DNA of 57,574 nt from a virus. Below, in pieces: positions 24,807-32,337 of the stretch (within the stretch, counting starts at the first letter, position 1; every line of letters starts with the position of its first letter). The notes beneath the pieces were generated by a model. It searched no databases, was not told the origin of the DNA, and saw nothing but the letters and a program-made list of their open reading frames with translations. The DNA is taken from positions 1 through 57,574 of the IMG/VR virus record IMGVR_UViG_3300017788_000029; one strand, 5' to 3'. The position numbers and the translations under genes were made by a program.

Positions 24807-25454
24807 TCAGAAGCCGACCGTCGCGCGGAGCGACGAGGCGATCGAGGCCGCCGGGCCCACGCCCACGCCGGGGACCGCTCGGTAGCGGATGGTCGCGCGT
24901 CCGGCCACGACGTCGGCCGCGTTGAACGAGACGCCGGTGCCCGCAGCGGTGAGAGCAGCCGAGCCGGCCGCCGGAGCGGAGCCGCGCGCCGCCGGAGTCT
25001 TGGCACCGGGGATGAGCCCGGTCACGACCTCGACCGAGAGGATCTGGAGCGCGCGCCGCGACTGCGGAAGGGTCGCCGCCGAGGCCGCGACGTCCACGGT
25101 GTCTTCGAACACCTCGCCCTCGGCCGGGGCGTAGATGACCTCCGCGCTCGTCACGGCGTCGGCCGCCGCGAACGCGACATCACCCGAGGCCGTGATCGCG
25201 CACTGACCCGCCGCGGGCGTCGTCTCGGGAGCGACGACCGTCTTGTAGCCCGGAGCGCCTCCCGTGCGCGCGTAGGCGCGGAGCACCTGGCCGGCCTTCT
25301 GCTCCTCGGGGAGCACGAGGACGTTCGACGCCACGGCATCGGCCGCGAGGAGCGAGAGGAGCGAGAGCGCGTTCCCCATCGGGAGCAGCTGGCTCGCCGT
25401 CGGGAGCTTGTTCGGGTTCGACTCGTTGAGCGCAGCGCGGAGGTTTCGGGTCAT
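24807..25454 (-). CDS. Capsid-region beta protein with internal duplication
   Basis: A 215-residue protein. Two similar beta segments are visible: AAGQCAITASGDVAFAAADAV (about 81-101) and AAGSAALTAAGTGVSFNAADVV (about 162-183), each ending in a run like VIYAP or TIRYRA. The N-terminal 60 residues are helical. It could be a decoration or capsid-stabilising protein. A ribosome site (GGAGACGAG) precedes the ATG; a TAGTCT box at 25487 overlaps the stop codon of the gene upstream. Confidence 0.65.
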   Translation of the reverse strand: MTRNLRAALNESNPNKLPTASQLLPMGNALSLLSLLAADAVASNVLVLPEEQKAGQVLRAYARTGGAPGYKTVVAPETTPAAGQCAITASGDVAFAAADAVTSAEVIYAPAEGEVFEDTVDVAASAATLPQSRRALQILSVEVVTGLIPGAKTPAARGSAPAAGSAALTAAGTGVSFNAADVVAGRATIRYRAVPGVGVGPAASIASSLRATVGF

Positions 25455-25486
25455 GGGTGCTCGTCTCCAGGAGGGTTGCGGGTTCG

Positions 25487-25492
25487 AGACTA
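25487..25492 (-). promoter_or_regulatory. Late TANNNT hexamer that contains the upstream stop codon
   Basis: TAGTCT begins with the TAG stop of the 244-residue gene and lies about 33 nt before the ATG at 25454, which also has a ribosome site. It may be a leadered promoter or chance. Confidence 0.35.
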
Positions 25493-26224
25493 CGCCGAGG
25501 TGCGACCCGCGGCAACGATGGAGAGGGAAGCCTGGCCGCTGACCTGCACCCGGCTCACGGAGTCGGGGTAGGAGCGGAACTCGGCCAGGAAGGAGCCGTT
25601 GATCTCGACGTCCTGGCCGGAGCCGACCGCCGACGCGCCCGCGAGCCCGAGCGTCGCCGCGCCCGTGCCGCCCGTCACCGAGACCGTGCTCTGCGGTCCG
25701 GTGAGGAGCCCGTCGATCGCGATCTGCGTGCCCGAGACCGAGGCGCGAGGAGTCGGGAGACCCGCGAGCGCGCACGCCGCGTTGATCCGAGCGACGACCT
25801 GCGCCGCAGTCTGGTCTCCGGCGAGGAACGTCACCGAGACCGGAACGAGCCCGACGAGGAAGGTGAGCGTCTCGCCGCCCACGAAGCCGGTCGGGAAGGT
25901 GCCGCCCGAGCCGACGACGCGGGCTGCCGCCGCGTCGAGGCGGAGTGCGATCGGGGCGTCGGACTTGACGTAGAGGAACTCGACGCCGATGAGGTCCGCG
26001 AGGAGGTCGAGATCCACGAACTCCGCGCCGAGCACGCCGACGGTCTGGACCCGGATCGGAGCGCCCGTGGCGACGACCGACTGGTAGTAGGCGCTCCCCG
26101 GACATCGGAGCCCGAGCGCGCGAACGGTCCGGTCGGTGCCGCCGCCCGCGCAGCCGCCGCCGCCGCCGCAGCCGCCGCAGTCGCTGCCCACGTCGAGCGA
26201 GCCTCTCAGGAGTAGCGAGCCCAT
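25490..26224 (-). CDS. Capsid-region protein with hook-IN-like domain shared with the sheath
   Basis: A 244-residue protein. Residues 15-29 are a Gly/Cys run (GGCGGGGGCAGGG). Residues about 115-195 (VGGETLTFLVG, VTFLAGDQTAAQVVARINAA, then ATLGL) match residues 190-270 of the tail sheath in order and spacing. The C-terminal 40 residues are beta rich (VQVSGQASLSIVAAG). The ribosome site GAGGT stands 7 nt before the ATG. A structural role is inferred from position and from the shared domain. Confidence 0.65.
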   Translation of the reverse strand: MGSLLLRGSLDVGSDCGGCGGGGGCAGGGTDRTVRALGLRCPGSAYYQSVVATGAPIRVQTVGVLGAEFVDLDLLADLIGVEFLYVKSDAPIALRLDAAAARVVGSGGTFPTGFVGGETLTFLVGLVPVSVTFLAGDQTAAQVVARINAACALAGLPTPRASVSGTQIAIDGLLTGPQSTVSVTGGTGAATLGLAGASAVGSGQDVEINGSFLAEFRSYPDSVSRVQVSGQASLSIVAAGRTSA

Positions 26225-26268
26225 GCGTTGACCTCGGATTCAGGGGATGGACGGGAGGAGGTCGCCGC

Positions 26269-26553
26269 TCAGCGGCGGTGGCCGCTCGGCGGGAGGCCGC
26301 AGCCGTCGCACGAACCCGGAGCCGGGAGCGGGGCCTGGCCGCCCGAGGCCGAGTAGCCGTCGAGAGACATCGGCGGACCTCCGTGGACCGAGACCACCGG
26401 AAGCTCGCTGTCCGAGGGGACGAGGCCGGCCGGAGCCGCTCCCTGCGTCACGCCCGAGAACGGAGCGAGGTCCCCCACGGGGCCCTGCGCCGCGCTTGCC
26501 ACCCCTGCCTGTGCCCGCATGGGCAGACCGTTCGCCGAGTAGTCGTTCGCCAT
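26269..26553 (-). CDS. Small Gly/Pro/Ser-rich protein opening the capsid cluster
   Basis: A 94-residue low-complexity protein ending in CDGCGLPPSGHRR; the Cys pair resembles the Cys/Gly run of the next gene. Function unknown. The ATG is chosen because CATCCT, a late-type hexamer, lies 6 nt upstream and a strong hairpin separates it from the island upstream. Confidence 0.55.
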   Translation of the reverse strand: MANDYSANGLPMRAQAGVASAAQGPVGDLAPFSGVTQGAAPAGLVPSDSELPVVSVHGGPPMSLDGYSASGGQAPLPAPGSCDGCGLPPSGHRR

Positions 26554-26559
26554 GCCGCG

Positions 26560-26565
26560 AGGATG
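26560..26565 (-). promoter_or_regulatory. Late hexamer, imperfect (CATCCT), before the 94-residue gene
   Basis: TGC-CATCCT ends 6 nt before ATG 26553. The first T of TANNNT is replaced by C, but the spacing and flanks match the other class-2 copies. Confidence 0.4.
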
Positions 26566-26587
26566 GCACGGGCGAAGCCGAAATGCG

Positions 26588-26621
26588 AGAGGGCGTCTCG
26601 ACCCGGAGATCGAGACGCCCT
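26588..26621 (-). terminator. Strong hairpin closing the accessory island
   Basis: A perfect 13-bp stem (GAGGGCGTCTCGA and its complement) with an 8-nt loop lies just after the stop of the 68-residue gene. The minus-strand tail is TCGCATTTCGGC, poor in T, so termination strength is uncertain. It marks the border between the 26.6-32.6 kb island and the capsid operon. Confidence 0.65.
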
Positions 26622-26643
26622 CGGCGACCACTCCCGGTCTCGA

Positions 26644-26850
26644 TCAGCGGCGAGACGAGAGGTTCTTCCACGGCACGGGGTTGCCGGGCGTCGGCTGGAC
26701 CGGGAGCCCATCCGGCTGGTCGGGGAGGTCTCCCGACATCCGACGCTCCTGCTCGAAATGCGCGGCCCGCTGGTCTCCGAACCGCTCGACCTCGGGCAGC
26801 GGAGTCTCGAACGGTCCGTTGAAGAACGTGGGGTTCACGGGCTTGGCCAT
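26644..26850 (-). CDS. Small Pro-rich protein at the end of the accessory island
   Basis: A 68-residue protein (FFNGPFETPLPEVERFGDQR, later DLPDQPDGLPVQPTPGNP). Family unknown. It starts 6 nt after a TAGGCT hexamer without a ribosome site, so it is probably expressed late, unlike the island genes upstream. Confidence 0.55.
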   Translation of the reverse strand: MAKPVNPTFFNGPFETPLPEVERFGDQRAAHFEQERRMSGDLPDQPDGLPVQPTPGNPVPWKNLSSRR

Positions 26851-26856
26851 GCGAGA

Positions 26857-26862
26857 AGCCTA
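26857..26862 (-). promoter_or_regulatory. Late TANNNT hexamer (leaderless type)
   Basis: TAGGCT ends 6 nt before the ATG at 26850 in a 49-nt gap. It is a class-2 member. Confidence 0.5.
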
Positions 26863-26899
26863 CGCGGACGCCGCGTCGTTGTCGATCGCGTCGGGCGTC

Positions 26900-27322
26900 T
26901 CATTCGAGCACCCATCGGTCCGCCCACGACTCCGCGTAGGCCCGCTCCTCGGCCTTCTTCGCCGAGGTCTCGAAGCGGAGGAGCCGGTGTCGCTCCTCTC
27001 GCAGCCAACGCGCCTCGACCTCCGCGATCGTGGCGCGCTTGCGCTCGTAGTAGAGCGACGAGATGAGCGTGGGCATCCGGAGCGCGTCGGCCTCCTGTAG
27101 CTCCATCGCTCCCTCGCCGACGACGATCCGGATCTCGTTCGGGTCCCTCGTCGGACAGTACGCGCCGATCCGGATCCGGTAGGTCAGGCCCGGCACGATG
27201 CGCTCGCCGTTCTGCCTCTCGGGGTCGAGCCCGAACAACGGAGGTCGAGCCGAGAAGAACTGGACCGTCTCGCCGCGCGAGAAGGGCGGGAGCGCCTCGA
27301 CCGTGAGCTTCACCGAGGCCAC
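26900..27322 (-). CDS. Island protein of unknown function, beta N-terminus and helical C-terminus
   Basis: A 140-residue protein. Residues 1-75 are beta rich (VKLTVEALPPFSRGETVQFF, LTYRIRIGAY); the rest is a charged helix (RATIAEVEARWLREERHRL). GTG at 27322 has GGGGAG 7 nt upstream; a GTG three codons later would make a GTGA overlap with the upstream stop. Family not recognised. Confidence 0.6.
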   Translation of the reverse strand: MASVKLTVEALPPFSRGETVQFFSARPPLFGLDPERQNGERIVPGLTYRIRIGAYCPTRDPNEIRIVVGEGAMELQEADALRMPTLISSLYYERKRATIAEVEARWLREERHRLLRFETSAKKAEERAYAESWADRWVLE

Positions 27323-27642
27323 TGCGCGCTCCCCTTGATCTGCGCGCGCGCGTTCGCGTCGAGCGCGAACACGAGCCCGACGCGACGGAGGAGCGCCGAG
27401 ACGGCGACGCCCTCCTTCTGCGCCGCCGACTCGATCGCCGCGCGCTCCGAGGTCGCGAGCCGGACGCCGTGTCGGCGACCTCCCACCACGGCGTTGATCA
27501 CGCCCGATCCCTCTCCGCGCTTCGGTCGACCTCGGCCGCGCTTCGCCGGCTCGGGGTAGGGCGGCATCGTCGCCGACGTGTCTCCCTCGAAGAACCGCTC
27601 TCGCGGGTCAAGCGCCTTCACCTTCGCCTTCGCCTTCGCCAT
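27310..27642 (-). CDS. AT-hook plus ribbon-helix-helix-like DNA-binding protein
   Basis: A 110-residue protein. It has a Lys/Ala start, then KRGRGRPKRG near residues 34-43, which is a textbook AT-hook, followed by a possible RHH or helical DNA-binding segment (HGVRLATSERAAIESAAQKEGVAVSALLRR). It may regulate island genes or compact DNA. ATG follows GGAGGAGACG. It overlaps the next gene slightly. Confidence 0.65.
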   Translation of the reverse strand: MAKAKAKVKALDPRERFFEGDTSATMPPYPEPAKRGRGRPKRGEGSGVINAVVGGRRHGVRLATSERAAIESAAQKEGVAVSALLRRVGLVFALDANARAQIKGSAQWPR

Positions 27643-27654
27643 CGTCTCCTCCAA

Positions 27655-28371
27655 TCACGCGGTCGTTGGTCGAGCCGCGAGCTTCTCGTAGTAGCGCCTC
27701 GACTTCTTGAGCTTGGCCAGCGCGGTCTGCGCGCGCCGGAGCTTCGTCGTCCACGCCTTCTCGCGCTCCTCGATGCGCGCGAGCTTCGACGCCGCGCGCT
27801 CCTCCGCGCTCGGAGGAGGAGGAGCGACACGCGCAGGTTTTGCTGGGAGGGTCTCGCCGTAGCGCGCGATCTGCGCGGCGTACTGCTCCCGGATCGCCTC
27901 CCTCGAACTCGGCGTCTCGTGCATGACGGCGTTCGGGAAGTCCTCGTGGCCGACTCCGAAGAGGTGCCACGCCTCGTGGCGGACGAGCCAGAGGAAGCTC
28001 GCCGTCGAGTCGGTCGAGAGGGTCAGCCGGAGCCGGCTCCCCGAGAGCATGGCGTAACCGCTGCTCCCTCCTCCGGTCTCGGCGAACACCGCGAGCCGGA
28101 GCGCCCGATCGTCCTGGCCCTTCTCCGCCGCGCGCGCCGCCTCCTGCCCGTAGTCGCGCGCGCCGCGCGAGGTCCGCCGAGCCCGGTGCTGTCGGATCCA
28201 CACGTCGCAGCCGCCGAGGATCTTCTTCGCGCGCGCCGCGACCATCTCCGGCGTCCAGCCGAGACCGAGCGGGTGATGCGCCGCCATCGTCCGCTCGACG
28301 TCGCGGACGACGACCCGGATGAGCGAGCGGAGCGCGTCGGTGTCGTAGTCGGTCGTGTTCCGGACCTTCAC
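27655..28371 (-). CDS. Metzincin-like zinc metalloprotease in the accessory island
   Basis: A 238-residue protein. Residues 132-142 read HEAWHLFGVGH, an exact HExxHxxGxxH metzincin zinc motif, and VMH at 149-151 is in the position of a Met-turn. The stretch before it (SRLRLTLSTDSTASFLWLV) is a plausible edge strand. The last 60 residues are a basic coiled coil (ERAASKLARIEEREKAWTTKL). There is no signal peptide, so it should act inside the host cell or be packaged. GTG start, GTGA-coupled to its neighbour, in the transcription unit that begins with element A. Confidence 0.75.
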   Translation of the reverse strand: MKVRNTTDYDTDALRSLIRVVVRDVERTMAAHHPLGLGWTPEMVAARAKKILGGCDVWIRQHRARRTSRGARDYGQEAARAAEKGQDDRALRLAVFAETGGGSSGYAMLSGSRLRLTLSTDSTASFLWLVRHEAWHLFGVGHEDFPNAVMHETPSSREAIREQYAAQIARYGETLPAKPARVAPPPPSAEERAASKLARIEEREKAWTTKLRRAQTALAKLKKSRRYYEKLAARPTTA

Positions 28372-28700
28372 GAGTGCGCCTCGCCGGCCGCGAACGCGCG
28401 CTCGACCTGGTGAGCCCACACCCGGCAGCGAATCCAGGAGTCGTCGGGCTGGGCCTGGATGCCGGCGGCCTCCTGCCAGAACTCCGGGCGCTTGGCGCAA
28501 TGCTCGACCGACACGCGAGCCTCGCGGACGCGAGCGAGGAGCTTCTCCGCGGCCTGGCGCGCGCTCTCCTTCTGGCTCCCGTAGCGCCAGGTGAACGAGA
28601 CCTTGTGCTGGTGGTCGGTCGAGCCGTCGCTGACGACGACGTAGAACGTTCCGCCGATTCCGGGCGCTCCGAACGATGCGTAGGTGATGAGGGCGATCAC
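28368..28700 (-). CDS. Island protein with DRBM-like length, unknown
   Basis: A 110-residue protein: a beta-rich first half (GGTFYVVVSDGSTDHQHKVSF) and a helical second half with two Cys. The family is not recognised. GTG start in a GTGA overlap; second gene of the element-A transcript. Confidence 0.6.
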   Translation of the reverse strand: MIALITYASFGAPGIGGTFYVVVSDGSTDHQHKVSFTWRYGSQKESARQAAEKLLARVREARVSVEHCAKRPEFWQEAAGIQAQPDDSWIRCRVWAHQVERAFAAGEAHS

Positions 28701-28900
28701 GAGGCATCTCCGGTCGAGTCGGCCGCGAGGTAGACCGAGAGCGCGAGGGGGTCGGCCGGCTGGTCGCACCCGTCGGGGCAGGGACCTCCCCGGTGGACGA
28801 CGAGGGAATGGACCGCCGCGATGTGCGCCCAACCCGTGAGGGCGTTCGCCGCGCGAAACCCGGTCACGAGCTTGTTGATCTCCGCCTGCCTGTTCGTCAT
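28697..28900 (-). CDS. Small island protein after element A
   Basis: A 67-residue protein (MTNRQAEINKLVTGFRAAN, then HSLVVHRGGPCPDGCDQP). Function unknown. The start is fixed by the GGAGAAGGAGAAG ribosome site of the element just upstream; codons upstream of it would run through that element. Confidence 0.65.
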   Translation of the reverse strand: MTNRQAEINKLVTGFRAANALTGWAHIAAVHSLVVHRGGPCPDGCDQPADPLALSVYLAADSTGDAS

Positions 28901-28972
28901 CTCGCCTTCTCCTTCTCCGCCGGCCGCTGCCGACTCCTCATCCTTGGATCCGCGGCTCCCGAATGGCAACAA
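28901..28972 (-). promoter_or_regulatory. Class-1 promoter/hairpin/ribosome-site element A
   Basis: On the minus strand: TTGTTG at 28967-28972, 18 nt, TCCAAG at 28943-28948, a hairpin at 28919-28934 (GTCGGC, AGCG, GCCGGC) and GGAGAAGGAGAAGG before ATG 28900. A GC-rich stem followed by TTTTT immediately upstream could end the preceding transcript. Confidence 0.75.
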
Positions 28973-29032
28973 GAAAAACACCGAGCCCGGCGGTTTCCCG
29001 CTCAGGCCCGGCGTTCCGGGGAGATCCGAGGC

Positions 29033-30232
29033 TCAGGCCGCGCGACGCGCGCGCGCGCGGAGGTAGCGCCCGGCCGCATCCTCGATGTCGAGGCGACGAT
29101 CGATGGGGCGGGTCTGCGCGTAGGCCGTCATCCCGTTGAGGACGTCGTAGGCCGAGACGTCGCCCATGGTCCGGAGCGTCTCCGCCCACGAGCCGGTGTC
29201 CTCGGGGAGCGCGATCCCGCGCTCGGCCGCGACGGTGCGCGTGACCTCGCGAGCCTCGGAGGCCGCGAACCCGAAGGAGCCGAGGCCCGCGAACTCGGCG
29301 TCCACGTCGTCGATCATCCGCTCGGTGACGCTGCGCAGGACGTTGGCGTTGCCGGCCGCCTCCTCGATCGCCGCGGGGATCGCATCGCGGAAGGCCTCGT
29401 AGAGACGGGCCGGATCGCCCGAGTGGTTGAACCGGCGCTTCGTCCCGGTCTCGGCGACGCGGAGCCCGTTCAGGCAGACGAGGCGGTAGAGGCTCGGGAC
29501 GACGCCCACCGAGCGATTGCCGATCTCGCCGTTGGTGATGTCCAGGCCGCCCTCGACGACATCGCCCTTCCGGACCTCGAAGGCCTCGCGCTCCCAGGTG
29601 AGTCGGACGACCGTCGAGGTTCCGAGCGCGACGCCGCGCACCTGGACCGTCCCGAGGAGGCCGCGCGCCTGCAACGCCTGCTCGGCGACGTCGAGAACGT
29701 AGGCGTCGTCGAGCGCCGCGTAGCGACCGCTGACGATCGCGCGAGCCTGACCTCCGGCGAGCCGGATCATCCCGGTCGACGACTCCTCCGAGGTCGTGAG
29801 CCCGTGCATGAGGCAGGCGCGCGTGAGCTTCGCGGGGAGCTTCGCGAGGTAGCCAGCCGGAGCGCCCGCGCGCGTGGCCAGCTGGAGGAAGGCGGCCTTC
29901 CGGAGCGGGATGGGGTTGGACGCGGGGACGAGGCGACCGTTCGCCTGCTCGGTCTTGCAGACCATCAGGAGGCCGGTGGGGTCGAAGTCGACCGCGAGCC
30001 GGTCGAGCGCGCCCGCGCCGATGTCCTCCCGCGCGCCGTCCGCCTCCGCGTGCGCCGCGACCGCCGCGCGCATCTCGGTCCAGGTCATCGGAGCGCGCTT
30101 CGAGCGGTGCGCGCCCGCGTCACTCGGGCGGCCCGCGATCCAGGTCTCGCGAGCGTCCGGGAGGACGCGAATCGGCGAGGCCGAGGGGTTGAAGGTCGCG
30201 GTCGTCGTCGAGTTGCTGGTGATCGTCTGCAT
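29033..30232 (-). CDS. DUF932-like phage/plasmid protein
   Basis: A 399-residue protein of the phage/plasmid-like family known as DUF932 (TIGR03299). Family-like stretches are KAAFLQLATRAGAPAGYLAKLP, IVSGRYAALDDAYVLDVAEQAL, then GLDITNGEIGNRSVGVVPSLYRLVCLNGL and the Ser/His segment after it. The biochemical role of this family is not settled; members occur on phages and plasmids and are often expressed early. It has its own class-1 element (B). Confidence 0.8.
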   Translation of the reverse strand: MQTITSNSTTTATFNPSASPIRVLPDARETWIAGRPSDAGAHRSKRAPMTWTEMRAAVAAHAEADGAREDIGAGALDRLAVDFDPTGLLMVCKTEQANGRLVPASNPIPLRKAAFLQLATRAGAPAGYLAKLPAKLTRACLMHGLTTSEESSTGMIRLAGGQARAIVSGRYAALDDAYVLDVAEQALQARGLLGTVQVRGVALGTSTVVRLTWEREAFEVRKGDVVEGGLDITNGEIGNRSVGVVPSLYRLVCLNGLRVAETGTKRRFNHSGDPARLYEAFRDAIPAAIEEAAGNANVLRSVTERMIDDVDAEFAGLGSFGFAASEAREVTRTVAAERGIALPEDTGSWAETLRTMGDVSAYDVLNGMTAYAQTRPIDRRLDIEDAAGRYLRARARRAA

Positions 30233-30308
30233 GGTCTCTCTTCTCCTTCTCCGTGAGCCCCGTGCTCACACGCCAGACCTTGGATCCGATGCCCGGCGGT
30301 GGCAACAA
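30233..30308 (-). promoter_or_regulatory. Class-1 promoter/hairpin/ribosome-site element B
   Basis: TTGTTG at 30303-30308, 18 nt, TCCAAG at 30279-30284, hairpin at 30253-30269 (GTGAGC, 5-nt loop, GCTCAC) and GGAGAAGGAGAAG. The stem sequence differs from the other copies on both sides while keeping pairing, which is evidence that the RNA structure is selected. Confidence 0.8.
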
Positions 30309-30319
30309 GAAATCTGCGA

Positions 30320-30583
30320 CTATTCGGTAACCGTCCGCTTCACCGGGTCTTTTTTCTCCTCTCGGGGGAGCCACTCCCGACCCTTCTCTTCTCCGGGGAG
30401 CCACACCCGGACCCAGGTCCCGAGGCCGAGCCCATCGCGAGGGTCCGCCTCCGATTGACGCGCCGCTTCTGCGACGACTGACGCCGCGAACGCGCGCACC
30501 GAGAGCCCTCGACGAGCGGCCACGCGCTCGACGCGCTCCTGGTCCGCCTCGGCGAGCGAGATCCGGATCGACTTCTTCGTCAC
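30320..30583 (-). CDS. Small ribbon-helix-helix-like protein with a repeated tail
   Basis: An 87-residue protein. Residues 1-45 (SIRISLAEADQERVERVAARRGLSVRAFAAS) have the strand-helix-helix pattern of CopG-type regulators. The C-terminal tail repeats a short unit (LPGEEKGREW, LPREEKKD). It starts at GTG with a GTGA overlap and ends 12 nt before element B. Confidence 0.6.
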   Translation of the reverse strand: MTKKSIRISLAEADQERVERVAARRGLSVRAFAASVVAEAARQSEADPRDGLGLGTWVRVWLPGEEKGREWLPREEKKDPVKRTVTE

Positions 30584-30864
30584 GACGCGCCTCCCTCCGG
30601 AGACGTCCAGAACGCCTCCAACGCCTCACGCCACTCGCGATCGGAGTAGCCGGGGCCCGCGATCTCGTCGGCCCGCTCGACGCACCGCGCGCGAGCAGCC
30701 GCCAACTCGTCGAGGTCATCCGCGCGTCGCTCCCGCTCGCGGTAGTCGCGGTGGTAGAGGATCGCGTCCTCCTCCTTCCCGGCCATGTACGCGAGCCAGA
30801 GGTAGACGCGCGCTTGCCGCCTCCGCGCCGCGCACTCGTCGCACGCCGCGAGCCGGAGCTTCAC
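30580..30864 (-). CDS. Small helical island protein with a Cys pair
   Basis: A 94-residue helical protein (ACDECAARRRQARVYLWLAYMAG at the start). Function unknown. GTG start, GTGA overlap with its upstream neighbour. Confidence 0.6.
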   Translation of the reverse strand: MKLRLAACDECAARRRQARVYLWLAYMAGKEEDAILYHRDYRERERRADDLDELAAARARCVERADEIAGPGYSDREWREALEAFWTSPEGGAS

Positions 30865-31085
30865 GGTTCTCCGAGGAGCGCCTGGAGGAGCGAGATCGCG
30901 CCGAGCGCGAAGTGGCGCTCGATCGGCTTGTCGGCGTAGAAGCGGCCCGAGTCGGACCAGGTGAGCGCGCGCGCGGTGAGGTCGAGGCCGGCCCGCGTCG
31001 ACTTCGCGGCGAAGAACCAGGCTCGTCGCTCTCGACCCTCGGGCGTCTGGTCCTTCGGTCGGGCGTTTCGGTGGAACGTGGACAT
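30861..31085 (-). CDS. Small island protein, unknown
   Basis: A 74-residue protein with a basic N-terminus (MSTFHRNARPKDQ) and a helical C-terminus (HFALGAISLLQALLG). The ATG has GAGGAGAAA upstream. Third-from-last gene of the element-C transcript. No family recognised. Confidence 0.6.
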   Translation of the reverse strand: MSTFHRNARPKDQTPEGRERRAWFFAAKSTRAGLDLTARALTWSDSGRFYADKPIERHFALGAISLLQALLGEP

Positions 31086-31109
31086 CGCGGTTTCTCCTCG
31101 GTGAGCGGT

Positions 31110-31433
31110 TCAGTAGGTCCCGACCTCGAAGCCGGCCGGGAGAGCGCCGCCCTCCATGGCGGAGAGGATCTCGGCCGCGAAGGCGCGACCCTCGGCGACG
31201 GTCGGCGACGAGCGCCAGCGATGCGCGTAGACCTGATCGCCCTCGTTGTTCGCGAAGAAGAGGTCCGCGCCGCGCGTGTCGACGACGACGAGGACGTGCT
31301 GGTAGACGGTCCCGGCGATCCGCCAGGGCTCGATCGCGAAGTCGTCGACGATGAGGGGAGCCGCGTCGTCGAACGACTCCGCGCCAGCGAACCCAAACCA
31401 GTCTTCGCGCGTGAACTCTCGAATCGTCGCCAT
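31110..31433 (-). CDS. Island protein after element C, unknown
   Basis: A 107-residue acidic protein with alternating strands (QHVLVVVDTRGADLFFANN) and a final helix (EGRAFAAEILSAMEGG). It could be an anti-host or decoy protein given its early-type element, but nothing shows that directly. The ATG is set by the element's ribosome site. Confidence 0.65.
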   Translation of the reverse strand: MATIREFTREDWFGFAGAESFDDAAPLIVDDFAIEPWRIAGTVYQHVLVVVDTRGADLFFANNEGDQVYAHRWRSSPTVAEGRAFAAEILSAMEGGALPAGFEVGTY

Positions 31434-31506
31434 GTTCGCTTCTCCTTCGCCGCCGGCCCGATGCCGACTCCCCACTCTTGGAGCGCGCGCGGTCGGATGG
31501 CAACAA
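31434..31506 (-). promoter_or_regulatory. Class-1 promoter/hairpin/ribosome-site element C
   Basis: TTGTTG at 31501-31506, 18 nt, TCCAAG at 31477-31482, hairpin at 31452-31468 (GTCGGC, ATCGG, GCCGGC), then GGCGAAGGAGAAGC. Confidence 0.75.
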
Positions 31507-31520
31507 GAAAAACGACGCCG

Positions 31521-31808
31521 CTACGATTTCGGCTCCACCCACGAGAGATTCGGGCGCTCGCCGCGCGCGAGCGGGTCGTAGAGCTTCCCGTCATCGCCCT
31601 CGAAGGGCTCCCGGTGGTCGTGGTCTCCGCGGAGGATCTCCTCGGGGATCGGACCTCCGAACGCCTCGCACGCGAGGTTGAGCCGGAGCCGCCGGCAGTT
31701 GGCGCACTGCGAGGAGAACGAGCGCCAGGAGTCGCCGAGGATCTGCGGCTCTCCGGTCGCCGGGTCGCGGTCGTAGGTCGGGACGAGCCATCGGACGAGC
31801 GGGATCAT
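31521..31808 (-). CDS. Small island protein with CxxC and a CEAFGG motif
   Basis: A 95-residue protein: a Trp/Pro start (MIPLVRWLVPTYDRDP), CANC near residue 35, then CEAFGGPIPEEILRGDHDHREPFEGD. This Cys, AF, IPEEI, H pattern is one I know from small uncharacterised phage and bacterial proteins; it looks like a metal site. ATGA overlap with its upstream neighbour; last gene before element C. Confidence 0.65.
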   Translation of the reverse strand: MIPLVRWLVPTYDRDPATGEPQILGDSWRSFSSQCANCRRLRLNLACEAFGGPIPEEILRGDHDHREPFEGDDGKLYDPLARGERPNLSWVEPKS

Positions 31809-32110
31809 GGCTTGACCCTGTCCTGCGCGTGCTGGAACAGCACCTTGTCGCTCGCCTGCTCTCGCAAGTTGAACCACACGAGCCCGGCAGCGTCAGCGTC
31901 CTTCCTGGCCCTCTCCACGAGGGCCAGTAGTCGCATGTGCTCCGCGCGTGCCTCGCGGAGCTTCGTGAGCAGCTCACGGTCGCGCTCTTCGCGTAGCTCG
32001 TCGAACACGGTCGTGGCGTGACCTCGGGCGACGCGCTCCATCGCCGCTTCGATGTCTTCGTTCACGGCGACCTCGCGACGCGCGGCTTCGATCTGAGCGG
32101 ATCGGTTCAC
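31805..32110 (-). CDS. Small helical island protein
   Basis: A 101-residue charged, mostly alpha-helical protein (AAMERVARGHATTVFDELREE) that probably forms a coiled coil. GTG start with GTGA overlap. Function unknown. Confidence 0.6.
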   Translation of the reverse strand: MNRSAQIEAARREVAVNEDIEAAMERVARGHATTVFDELREERDRELLTKLREARAEHMRLLALVERARKDADAAGLVWFNLREQASDKVLFQHAQDRVKP

Positions 32111-32337
32111 GAGCCACCTCCGGCCCGGACGTGCTCCGCCCACCAGGCGTTTTGGGCGAGGCGGTTCGCCTCGTCGCGGTAGCCGTCGGTCCAGTCGACC
32201 GGCGAGCCGGGAGGACACGAGGCCGCGAGCGACTCGACCGAGACGCCCGCTCGCAGGTTCGCGCGCGCCGCGCGCTCGCCGTCGGCGTAGCGCGAGGCCG
32301 CCGCGCGTTGGCCGTAGCCGTTCTCGTTGGCGCTCAC
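32107..32337 (-). CDS. Small island protein, unknown
   Basis: A 76-residue protein (ENGYGQRAAASRYADGERAARA, then DWTDGYRDEANRLAQNAWWAEH) resembling short helical repeats of host-take-over-type proteins, without a known family. GTG start with GTGA overlap. Confidence 0.6.
   Translation of the reverse strand: MSANENGYGQRAAASRYADGERAARANLRAGVSVESLAASCPPGSPVDWTDGYRDEANRLAQNAWWAEHVRAGGGS

Noticed and set aside
26588-26621. Certain intrinsic terminator
   Set aside because: The stem is perfect but the tail lacks a T-run, so it is listed only with moderate confidence.
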